DNA of 56,686 nucleotides from a virus. The position numbers and the translations under genes are program-made. Shown piece after piece: positions 16,330 through 24,400 of this stretch; the first letter of the stretch is position 1; each line of letters starts with the position of its first letter. The notes beneath the pieces are model-generated. The model saw only the letters and a program-made list of their open reading frames with translations, did no database searches and had not been told where the DNA came from. The stretch is from positions 1 to 56,686 of the IMG/VR virus record IMGVR_UViG_3300021964_000082. One strand, given 5' to 3'.

Positions 16330-16805
16330 TGGAAAATAAAAGAACTTTAAGAAAAGAGGTTTCTAAAGGATTATCTAGATCTGCAACTAAAAAGTCAATG
16401 ATGGATAGATCACCTGAAATGAAAAAGGTTGATGCAATGACTGGTGATTTAGTTGTAGAGATTATGAATGCAAGAACAAGTTTTCATAAACTTCATTTAC
16501 AAGTAACCGGAGATGGTTCCTATGCACAACATAAAGCACTAAACGAGTTATATGATGCACTACCTGATTTGATAGATACTATTGCTGAAGGATATCAAGG
16601 AGCTTGTGAGGTTCTCTTAGCATACCCTGATAAAGCACCAGCAACATTAATAGATGTAGATGGTGCAGTAGAATATATGAGGATATTGGCAATGCAAATA
16701 GATGAATTGCAAAAAGTAATGCCTCATAGTGAAGTTGTAAACAATCTTGATCTAATTAAAGATGAAATAAACTCTGCTAAATATAAACTATTATTTCTTA
16801 GCTAG
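16329..16805 (+). CDS. Dps/ferritin-like helical protein, 158 aa
   Basis: After a basic N-terminus (residues 1-30) the protein is a four-helix candidate. FHKLHLQV (H53, H56), SYAQHKALNELYDALPDLID (Y65, H68, D80, D83) and IAEGYQG (E87) follow the spacing of Dps-type ferritin-like proteins (FHxLH ... D..D...E). A phage family of this kind (I recall DUF5856) has the same SYAxHKALNxxYD pattern. Whether it binds iron or is only a structural helical bundle is open. Overlaps the ring-protein-like gene by one base and ends with TAG just before the next promoter. Confidence 0.65.
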   Translation: MENKRTLRKEVSKGLSRSATKKSMMDRSPEMKKVDAMTGDLVVEIMNARTSFHKLHLQVTGDGSYAQHKALNELYDALPDLIDTIAEGYQGACEVLLAYPDKAPATLIDVDGAVEYMRILAMQIDELQKVMPHSEVVNNLDLIKDEINSAKYKLLFLS

Positions 16806-16824
16806 TTGGAATATTAAAAAGAAT

Positions 16825-16854
16825 ATTGTATATTATATATGTGTGAAACACACA
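16825..16854 (+). promoter_or_regulatory. Predicted promoter plus 5'-leader hairpin
   Basis: ATTGTATATTATATATGTGT (16825-16844) is a copy of the recurring element, 62 nt upstream of the start at 16887. TGTGTG-AAA-CACACA (16840-16854) is a perfect 6-bp hairpin at its downstream edge, so it could lie at or near the mRNA 5' end, where such hairpins protect transcripts. Confidence 0.5.
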
Positions 16855-16886
16855 ACTTTTATTTGTTAAACTTAAATTTATAAAAA

Positions 16887-18113
16887 ATGGCTTATTTTAA
16901 TCATGCTTTTTACAAAAGCTTTTTAGCAGTATCAGCTGATGCTGTTGATGGAACTAAGACTGCAGATTTAGCTGCAGGTCAATTAGCCTTGGTAGATGGA
17001 AGTGACTGGACTGCTCATGCGGTTGGTGCTTTTCCTGTACCTGGAATGGCTTATTTAGTACAAGGTTCTCTTCACTCAAGTGACACTATTGGTAATAATA
17101 AACACCACGGTGGTTATGCAGAATCTGTAAAATCAAAAGGAATTAACCCAAGATACTTGACAAGAGTATGGGAGTCTAGCTGTGTTGAGGCTACTCCTTC
17201 TGTTGCTTCTATTAAGGTTGGTCCTAAATGTCACCCATGTGGTAGCAATTTAATGCTTCGTTTGGATGTTAAAGGTGCTCCTGCTTTACGTTATTTAAAT
17301 CACAATGCTTATGCAATTGGTGATTCTATTGGAGATGCAGCTGATGGTGATGTACCAGGATTGTGTTGTGTAGATGGTCAAGAATACCTTGATCCTGCAG
17401 TAGCACTTGCTAAAATGGGCAAAATGCTATTAGCAGATCCTATTGTTGCTCCTTTCATTAAGGAACCAACTGCAGGTGGTATTGAAGTATCTGTTGCAGG
17501 TGTTGCAACTGTTTACAGCATTGCTGATGTATTAGATGGTACTTATGTTGCTTCAACTGATCCAGTTACTGATGAAGTATCTGCTAAGATTTCATTTGAA
17601 GGTGCTTATGTGGATACTAAATTCGGTGACTGTACTTTTGATACACGTGATTACTACGGTAAAGAACCAATTCAATTGTATGCTTCATTGTTAAATGAAA
17701 CTGGTGATCCTTGTAATGATTGTGGTGAAGCTGAAAGAACAGCTGGTACTACTAAGCAAACTCAAGGTGAGAGTGTATTGAGACAACTTTTATTGACTGA
17801 ATCTTACGGTCAAGCTCCTTTCCACCAAGGTAATGCTGATGCATTCCGTATGCGTGAGATTGAAGGATCTGAAGAAGTTATCTCTGCTGTAGATCGTAGT
17901 GCTTTATACAAAGCTTACTATGTACAACACAGCATTCCACGTTTGAACAATGCTACAAGCGTATTTGATAATGATCAGTATGTTTATGAGATCTTTGTTA
18001 AATGTGATGATGATGCTGCACAAGGTCAAGTTGAAGTTTTATTGGATGCTCTAGTAGCAGCTGCTAATTCTTCTGGTAATCCAATTGTCAGAGAAGAATC
18101 AATTGATCAATAA
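16887..18113 (+). CDS. Abundant virion structural protein, 408 aa
   Basis: Own promoter and leader hairpin in front and own terminator behind, with capsid-like codon use (about half of Arg codons CGT), all pointing to high expression. The protein is Ala/Gly/Asp-rich and beta-structured, starts MAYFNHAFYKSFLAVSADAV, and has Cys pairs (VGPKCHPCGSN near residues 112-122, GLCCVDG, CNDCGEAE) that could bind metal or form disulfides. No enzyme motif. Candidates are an auxiliary capsid/decoration or head-fibre protein or a main tail component. I cannot choose from sequence alone. Confidence 0.7.
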   Translation: MAYFNHAFYKSFLAVSADAVDGTKTADLAAGQLALVDGSDWTAHAVGAFPVPGMAYLVQGSLHSSDTIGNNKHHGGYAESVKSKGINPRYLTRVWESSCVEATPSVASIKVGPKCHPCGSNLMLRLDVKGAPALRYLNHNAYAIGDSIGDAADGDVPGLCCVDGQEYLDPAVALAKMGKMLLADPIVAPFIKEPTAGGIEVSVAGVATVYSIADVLDGTYVASTDPVTDEVSAKISFEGAYVDTKFGDCTFDTRDYYGKEPIQLYASLLNETGDPCNDCGEAERTAGTTKQTQGESVLRQLLLTESYGQAPFHQGNADAFRMREIEGSEEVISAVDRSALYKAYYVQHSIPRLNNATSVFDNDQYVYEIFVKCDDDAAQGQVEVLLDALVAAANSSGNPIVREESIDQ

Positions 18114-18135
18114 GAAATATTGACTATGAATATAG

Positions 18136-18166
18136 AAGGTGAGGGAGCAATCTCTCACCTTTTTTA
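18136..18166 (+). terminator. Rho-independent terminator
   Basis: AAGGTGAG (18136-18143) pairs with CTCACCTT (18154-18161), with further partial pairing in the GGAGCAATCT loop, followed by a T-run. It lies 23 nt after the stop of the abundant structural gene. Confidence 0.85.
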
Positions 18167-18186
18167 TTTTACATTCTAATCTTTTT

Positions 18187-18222
18187 TTTGTATATTATCT
18201 ATGTAGCAGATTGTATATACAA
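18187..18222 (+). promoter_or_regulatory. Predicted promoter with adjacent palindrome
   Basis: TTTGTATATTATCTATGTAG (18187-18206) is the best match to the recurring element, 47 nt before ATG 18234. The perfect 12-bp palindrome TTGTATATACAA (18211-18222) lies just downstream, where it could be an operator or a small leader hairpin. Confidence 0.55.
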
Positions 18223-18233
18223 TAATATAAATT

Positions 18234-18785
18234 ATGGCCGATAAGCATATATTAAGTCTAGAAGTTCCCACAGTAGCAAATTGTGAGATACTAAATATAA
18301 AAGATACAAGTCAGTATTCTTCTAAATTAGATATTGATTGTGGAGAGCTATTGGTTACTCCTCCAGGATATAATGCGCCCGTTCTTTTAAAGGTGGATCC
18401 TAGTTTTGATATTAATCTGAACGGTTGTCTTCTTGGTACACAAACACAGAATTGTGGTACTATGAGAACTTCTTTAATGGATGGTATTTATGTTATAAAA
18501 TACAGTGTAGCACCAGTTGACAAAGTTTATGTAGAGTATAATCATTTAAGAATTACAAATATACTTACACTATACTATGAGACTTTATGTCACATTGATA
18601 TAAAAGATTGTGAACCTCATAGTGAAAGAAAAGATCTTATTGATGAAATGAAATATATAAGAACAGTAATTGATGGAGCGGTTGCAAAAGTAGAATATTG
18701 CAATAGTCCAAAAGAAGGTATGGCTTTGTATGATTATGCAAAGAAAAGACTTCAGAAAATTTCATGTAAAACTGTAGGGTGTTAA
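18234..18785 (+). CDS. Structural-region protein, 183 aa
   Basis: Begins in an AATTATGG context right after the palindrome. The first two thirds are beta-rich (HILSLEVPTVANCEILNIKD, then LLKVDPSFDINLNGC). Residues 120-180 are helical (ERKDLIDEMKYIRTVIDGAV) and end in KTVGC. Seven or more cysteines are scattered. It is followed by a small Cys protein and fibre-like genes, so a fibre attachment or baseplate role is plausible. No family recognised. Confidence 0.65.
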   Translation: MADKHILSLEVPTVANCEILNIKDTSQYSSKLDIDCGELLVTPPGYNAPVLLKVDPSFDINLNGCLLGTQTQNCGTMRTSLMDGIYVIKYSVAPVDKVYVEYNHLRITNILTLYYETLCHIDIKDCEPHSERKDLIDEMKYIRTVIDGAVAKVEYCNSPKEGMALYDYAKKRLQKISCKTVGC

Positions 18786-18805
18786 ACAATTAATAAACCA
18801 ATATT

Positions 18806-18937
18806 ATGAATTGTAAAAAATGTAATAAAACATTTAGTTGTGGTTGTCAGAAAACAAAAGCATCAGATGGAGCAACTGTGCATAAAGCATGTAAATCTGA
18901 ATATGAGGCAACTTTAAAAGTAGAGAATGCAAAATAA
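18806..18937 (+). CDS. Tiny Cys-rich zinc-binding-like protein, 43 aa
   Basis: ATG 18806 to TAA 18935-18937, the stop overlapping the next start (TAATG). The peptide opens MNCKKCNKTFSCGCQKTKAS and has a fifth cysteine near the centre (HKACKSE), i.e. CxxC...CxC...C, a small zinc-ribbon-like arrangement. Similar CKC/CGC openings occur at the start of the 187-aa adhesin-like protein (29756). Too short for a confident function. Confidence 0.65.
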   Translation: MNCKKCNKTFSCGCQKTKASDGATVHKACKSEYEATLKVENAK

Positions 18938-19443
18938 TGGATACTGCTTTAATTAAACAGATAGAAACGGAAAGAAAATTTGCTACTGCTGTATATAAAA
19001 ACTTTATGTCTTTAAGATATGGTATGGATCCGTGCTGTCTTGTAGACATGGAAGCAGCAGCAATTGATAAAAGTTTGTGTGATTGGGAAGATTTAAAGTC
19101 AAAATTTGAAATGGTTGATAAGACAAAAAATATACAAACATGTTCTACATCTTCTAACTCAGGTGCGCTTACATGGACAACGGCTGATATTGAAGGATTA
19201 ATTAAAAGAATAGAAATTCTTGAAACTACATCTTTGGAAGATGAAAAAGATTTGAACTATGTTCATGATCAACCTACTCCATCATTTACATGGACAATAA
19301 ATCACAATCTTAATAAGAAACCTTCAGTAAGATTAGAAGATCTTACAGGTGCAGATATTATAGGTGAGATTAATTACACAAATGATAATACAGTAACAAT
19401 ACAATTTGCAATTCCTGTTGCTGGAACTGCTTACTTAAATTAA
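18937..19443 (+). CDS. Fibre/baseplate-associated protein with C-terminal beta domain, 168 aa
   Basis: Residues 1-60 are helical with cysteines (GMDPCCLVDMEA). A coiled segment, DIEGLIKRIEILETTSLEDE (residues 86-105), leads to a C-terminal beta-sandwich-like domain (FTWTINHNLNKKPSVRLEDL, then NTVTIQFAIPVAGTAYLN). The pattern HNLNKKPSVRxxDxTGxxIIGEI is the common small domain closing many phage fibre and tail proteins. It precedes two long fibre genes, so it probably helps to attach or tip a fibre. Confidence 0.7.
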   Translation: MDTALIKQIETERKFATAVYKNFMSLRYGMDPCCLVDMEAAAIDKSLCDWEDLKSKFEMVDKTKNIQTCSTSSNSGALTWTTADIEGLIKRIEILETTSLEDEKDLNYVHDQPTPSFTWTINHNLNKKPSVRLEDLTGADIIGEINYTNDNTVTIQFAIPVAGTAYLN

Positions 19444-19481
19444 TAGCAACAAAAATTAAGCAATAAACAAAAAAAACAATT

Positions 19482-21419
19482 ATGGCTCTTAAGTATTTGT
19501 CTCATTTAGAGACGTTAAACATTGACATGCAAGGGTACGAGTTACAGAATGCTGTAATACACACTCTTACCACTGCAACAAGACCTGCAAGTCCTACAGC
19601 AGGTCAGATTATTTACAACTCATCAACGGGTTCATTAGAAGTATTTGATGGATCAGCATGGGTTTCTGCTTCAGGTGATATTACTGCAGTAACTGTATCA
19701 AGTGGTGCTGGTCTTACTGGTAGTGCTTCTGGTACTTCAGGTGCAGTATCTGGTACTATTGCTCTTGATTATGCTGGATCAGACAACTTTATTTTAGCTG
19801 CTGGTGCGGGTTCAGGTGATGTTACAACTGCTATGCACATTGCAGTATCTGATGCATCAGATAACGTTAACTATTATGATGTACTTGCTTTACCATTTAC
19901 AGATAACACTGGTACTGTAACTAGCGTTGCTGCTTCTGGTTCTGGTGGTGTAACTATTTCTGGTAGCCCTATTACTACTTCAGGTACTATTGCAATTGGT
20001 CTTTCTAATGTTCCTAACAGTTCATTGGCTAATGACTCAGTTGAAATTATTGCTGGTAAAGGTTTGCAGGATGGCGGTTCTGTAGCATTGGGTGCTAGTG
20101 TAACATTAAATGTTGATTACCTAGGTACAGATAACGTTGTTGTTGCTGCTACAGACTCAAGAGGTGTCCCTGTACAACCAGATTGGTCTTTGCTTGTTTC
20201 TAATAATGACTCAGGAAATGCAGAACGTTTTCTAATTGGTGATTTACCATTTAGCACTACTAGTGGTACAGTAACTTCTGTAGCTGTTGGTGGTAATGAT
20301 GGTATTACTGTTTCAGGTTCTCCGATTACAAGTTCAGGTACTATTTCTTTAGGATTAGCTGATCTTAGCATTGCAAATGCTAAACTTGCAAATTCTCAAG
20401 TAACATTTGGTTCTACAACTGTAGGCTTGGGTGGTACTTCAACTTCTATTGCTGGTTTAACTGAATTAGATTTTGTTGCCGGTGATAGAGTTATTGGTGC
20501 TTCTATTGGTGCAAATAATTTAACTCTTGGTGCTGCAACTTCTACAGTTGTTATTCCTGGTGATTTGCGTGTTGATGGAACAACCACTCAAGTTAACTCT
20601 AATGAAGTTAATATTGGTGATGCAATTATTACATTGAATGCTGATGAAACTGGTGCTCCTTCTCAAAACGCAGGTTTTGAAGTAGAAAGAGGTACTTCTA
20701 CAAATGTAAGTTTAGTTTGGGATGAAGCTGCTGATAGATGGGACTTTGGTGCTGCTTATGATGTACGTGCTAATGCATTTATTGGAAACTTAGAAGGTAC
20801 TGCTGATGATGCTAGTAAATGGACTACAGCTAGAACTATTACTCTTGGTGGTGATGCTTCTGGTTCTGTATCTATTGATGGTTCTGCTAACGTAACTCTT
20901 ACTGTAAGTGTTGATGGTGTTGCTGCAAACTCAGTTGCTCTTGGTACAGACACTACTGGTAACTACGTTGCTACTGCATCTGGTTCTAATGGTATTTCTG
21001 TAACTGGTTCAGGTTCTGAAACTGCAGCTATTACTATTTCTGGTGATAATGCTACTACTAGTGCAAAAGGTGTTGTTGAATTAGCAACTTCTAATGAAGC
21101 AATTACCGGTACTGATACTTCACGTGCTGTTACTCCTAAAGCTGCTAGTGACTTAGTTGCTGACAGACAAGCTGCAGTAAGAGTAAATGATGTTATACCT
21201 GCTGGTACTCCGATACATGGTGTTGCTCATGGCTTTGGTTCTACATTTGGTCTAAGCGTAGGTGCCGCTGCTCCTATTATTGTAAGTTACTTTGATACTG
21301 TAACTGGAGAGCAATTGATGATTGACACTGTTCAAGTAAGTATTGATCAAATAGAAGCAAGATTGGCTGGACCTCATGCTAATGACATCTTTGTTTCTAT
21401 AATGTATGCAGGAGCATAA
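19482..21419 (+). CDS. Repeat-rich tail/head fibre protein, 645 aa
   Basis: Low-complexity Gly/Ser/Thr/Ala/Val sequence with recurring segments such as SGxITSSGTISLGL (residues 155-175 and 275-300), GDITAVTVSSGAGLTGSASG and TNVSLVWDEAADRWDFG, typical of trimeric beta-helical fibres of marine and environmental phages. The N-terminus MALKYLSHLETLNIDMQGYE resembles that of the next fibre (MAIKFLSAID), suggesting a shared attachment point. There is no C-terminal chaperone; the end (DTVQVSIDQIEARLAGPHAN) is a compact domain. Receptor binding or surface decoration is inferred. Confidence 0.8.
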   Translation: MALKYLSHLETLNIDMQGYELQNAVIHTLTTATRPASPTAGQIIYNSSTGSLEVFDGSAWVSASGDITAVTVSSGAGLTGSASGTSGAVSGTIALDYAGSDNFILAAGAGSGDVTTAMHIAVSDASDNVNYYDVLALPFTDNTGTVTSVAASGSGGVTISGSPITTSGTIAIGLSNVPNSSLANDSVEIIAGKGLQDGGSVALGASVTLNVDYLGTDNVVVAATDSRGVPVQPDWSLLVSNNDSGNAERFLIGDLPFSTTSGTVTSVAVGGNDGITVSGSPITSSGTISLGLADLSIANAKLANSQVTFGSTTVGLGGTSTSIAGLTELDFVAGDRVIGASIGANNLTLGAATSTVVIPGDLRVDGTTTQVNSNEVNIGDAIITLNADETGAPSQNAGFEVERGTSTNVSLVWDEAADRWDFGAAYDVRANAFIGNLEGTADDASKWTTARTITLGGDASGSVSIDGSANVTLTVSVDGVAANSVALGTDTTGNYVATASGSNGISVTGSGSETAAITISGDNATTSAKGVVELATSNEAITGTDTSRAVTPKAASDLVADRQAAVRVNDVIPAGTPIHGVAHGFGSTFGLSVGAAAPIIVSYFDTVTGEQLMIDTVQVSIDQIEARLAGPHANDIFVSIMYAGA

Positions 21420-21433
21420 TTTTAGAATAATTA

Positions 21434-21458
21434 TTAGATTTGTATAAATCTGAATATT
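21434..21458 (+). promoter_or_regulatory. TAnnTTTG box within a hairpin before the long fibre gene
   Basis: TAGATTTG (21435-21442) overlaps a perfect AGATTT-GTAT-AAATCT hairpin (21436-21451) and continues as TTTGTATAAATCTGAATA, a diverged copy of the recurring element, 25 nt before ATG 21464. It may be a promoter, an operator or a fortuitous hairpin. Confidence 0.35.
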
Positions 21459-21463
21459 AAGAC

Positions 21464-24400
21464 ATGGCTATTAAATTTTTATCTGCTATAGACCACGGAG
21501 CATATCAGCTGCCAACAGCTGATGGCTCCAATGGTCAAGTATTGACAACTGACGGTAATGGAAATGTAACATTTCAAAGTGTTGCAGCTTCTTCTAATTA
21601 TTATTTAAATGGAGCATCTTTTAATACAGGTAATGGTGTTTTAACCTTAACTGTATCCGGTGCTGCTGATCAGACTGTTGATCTTGATGGTAGATATGCT
21701 TTATCTAGCCATGTTCATGATTATGATAACTATGGTTCTTGGAATTTAAAAACAAATTCTGTTCAAAGAACAACTGTACAGTCTGGGGGAGACTTAAACC
21801 TGGTAGCAGGTTCTAATGTTTCCCTCAGCTACAGTGCTGGAGGTACGGTAACAATTTCCTCCACAGACACAAATACAGACACTAATGATATAGACTACAT
21901 TAATGCTGCTTCATTTGATACTGGTAATGGTATTTTATCATTAACTGGTGTTGGTAGTGCGGGAGCATCTGTAGACTTAGACGGAAGATATTTACCTCTT
22001 TCTGGAGGTCTTATGTCTGGTCTTATTACATTTCAGACTGCAAGTACTAGCAATGGTTTTTACTGGAATGTAAACTCTGATCAAGCTGGTATTAACTTTA
22101 AGAATACTGGTGATGGAGATACAAACTCATATTTAAACTTCTTTACCAAAGATAATGGCAATGAATACTTTAAATTTAGTCATACACATTATCAGTCAGG
22201 AGGTAAGGATTTTATGGATATTAAAGATGGATCTGCAAGATTCAATGGTGATATTCGTGTAAATGCTACACAGAACGGAGATTTTGATGAAGGTACTAAT
22301 TATTTATCAGGTGGTGATTTAGTATGGCATACTGGAGATTTTACTTCTACAAATGTATCTAACTGGAACACAGCATATTCTTGGGGAAATCACGCAAGTG
22401 CTGGTTATATTACAGATGGTAATACTGGTTGGAATAATACTTATGGTTTTATAACTGCGTCTTCTACAGATACACTAACTAATAAGTCTGGTAATATATC
22501 TCAGTGGACTAATGATGCTGGATACACAACAACAAGTGGTACTATAACAGGTGTTAGTACTGGTACGGGATTAGATGGTACTGCTTCAAGTGGTAGTGTT
22601 ACAATTTCACTTGATTTATCTGAACTTACAGATATGACTGCAGCAGTTGATACAGGGGTGGATGAATTAATTCTTCTTGACAATGGTGCAGAACGCAGAA
22701 AAAGATTTGCTGAAATATTTGGTTCAGCTGCATATCAGAATACTTCTGCATTTGATCCAGCTGGTAGTGCAGCTAGTGCTTTAGCTGATGCAATAAATCA
22801 TACAGATGACAGAATTGACAATGAAGTATTGCCTACGTTTAGTGGATATCTTACAACTTCTGGCAAGGCTGCGGATTCAAATTTACTTGATGGTCTTGAT
22901 AGTAGTGCATTTTTAAGAAGTAATGCTAGTGATACATTTACAGGTGCTCTTACAATTAATGGATACATTAAAGGCAATGGTCAAGAATTAATTCTTAGTG
23001 CTGGTGAAAGTCATTCTTATGCTACGGGTCAGACTGGAGAGTATATTTATTTAAATGCAGAACAAGGTCTTGAAATTAATTCTGAAATAGGTAACTGGTC
23101 TGGCGGATGGGCTGCTAGAAAAACAGCATATCTAAGAGGTGATCAACTTACATTAGATGGTGAAACACTTTCTAAGACTAACATCCAAAACTTTAAGACT
23201 GCATACGGATGGGGTAACCATGCAAGTGCAGGATATTTAACATCTATTCCATCAACTTATGCAACTGACGCAGAACTTGGTGTAATAGAACAAGAGCTTA
23301 ATGATAGAATTGATAACGAAGTTTTACCAACATTTGCTTCATATCAACCCGTTGGGAATTATTTTACAGATGGTGATACAGTAATAAATATGACCAATAA
23401 TGATGGTTTTGTTTATGATGATAACATTAATAAAATGTATGTTAAACTTGACGGTACTAACCGTGAGATTTATCATACAGGAATTTTTACTGATAATTCT
23501 GCCAACTGGAATACTGCTTATGGATGGGGTAATCATGCATCAGCTGGATATATTACATCTCTTTCGGGATATGCTACAACAAGTTATGTAGATACTGCAG
23601 TATCAAATCTTGTTGATTCTGCTCCTGGAACATTAGATACACTTAATGAACTTGCCGCTGCTCTCGGTGATGATCCCAACTTTGCAACAACAATTTCCAA
23701 TCAAATTGGTACTAAACTTGATGCAACTCATGATATGACATTAACCTTAAATGGTGATGTTTCAGGTGCTGCTACATTTACAGATATGGGTAATGCAACT
23801 CTTACAGTAGCAGTTGCAAATGATTCACATACACATGATGGTCGTTACTATACAGAGGCAGAAGTAAATAGCCTTCTTGCTGGTAAACTTAGCACAAGTG
23901 GTAAAGCTGCTGATTCAAACTTATTGGATGGTCTTGACTTAGGTGGGACAAGAGCAAATGTTGCAAATAAAGTTGTAAGAACAGATACAAATGGATATGC
24001 AAACTTTGGTTGGATTAACACAACATCTGGAAACACAACAAGTACGCTTACAGATATATATGTAAACACTAATGATGGATACATAAGAAAGACAACACCT
24101 GCTCATTTTAGAAGTCAGATTACTGATTCTCATTATGATGCAGCAGGATCTGCAGCAGAAGTAAATAATAGAATTGACACAGAAGTATTTGATGCTATTG
24201 CAACTGTAGATGGTAATATTCCTACAAACAACAACCAGCTAACCAATGGTGCAGGGTATATTACTGGAGTTCCTTCTTCATTTAGCACAAATACAATTAA
24301 CATTGGTGCTAAAGTTACACTAACTGAATCTTCAGATAGATCTGATCTTTTATATATAAATAGTAGTACAAGTTCTTGGGGTGGTCTTCAAATAGGCAAT

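Noticed and set aside
20117-20953. Several antisense ORFs opposite the 645-aa fibre
   Set aside because: They arise from the Gly/Ser/Thr codon repeats of the fibre; no promoter or family signal.
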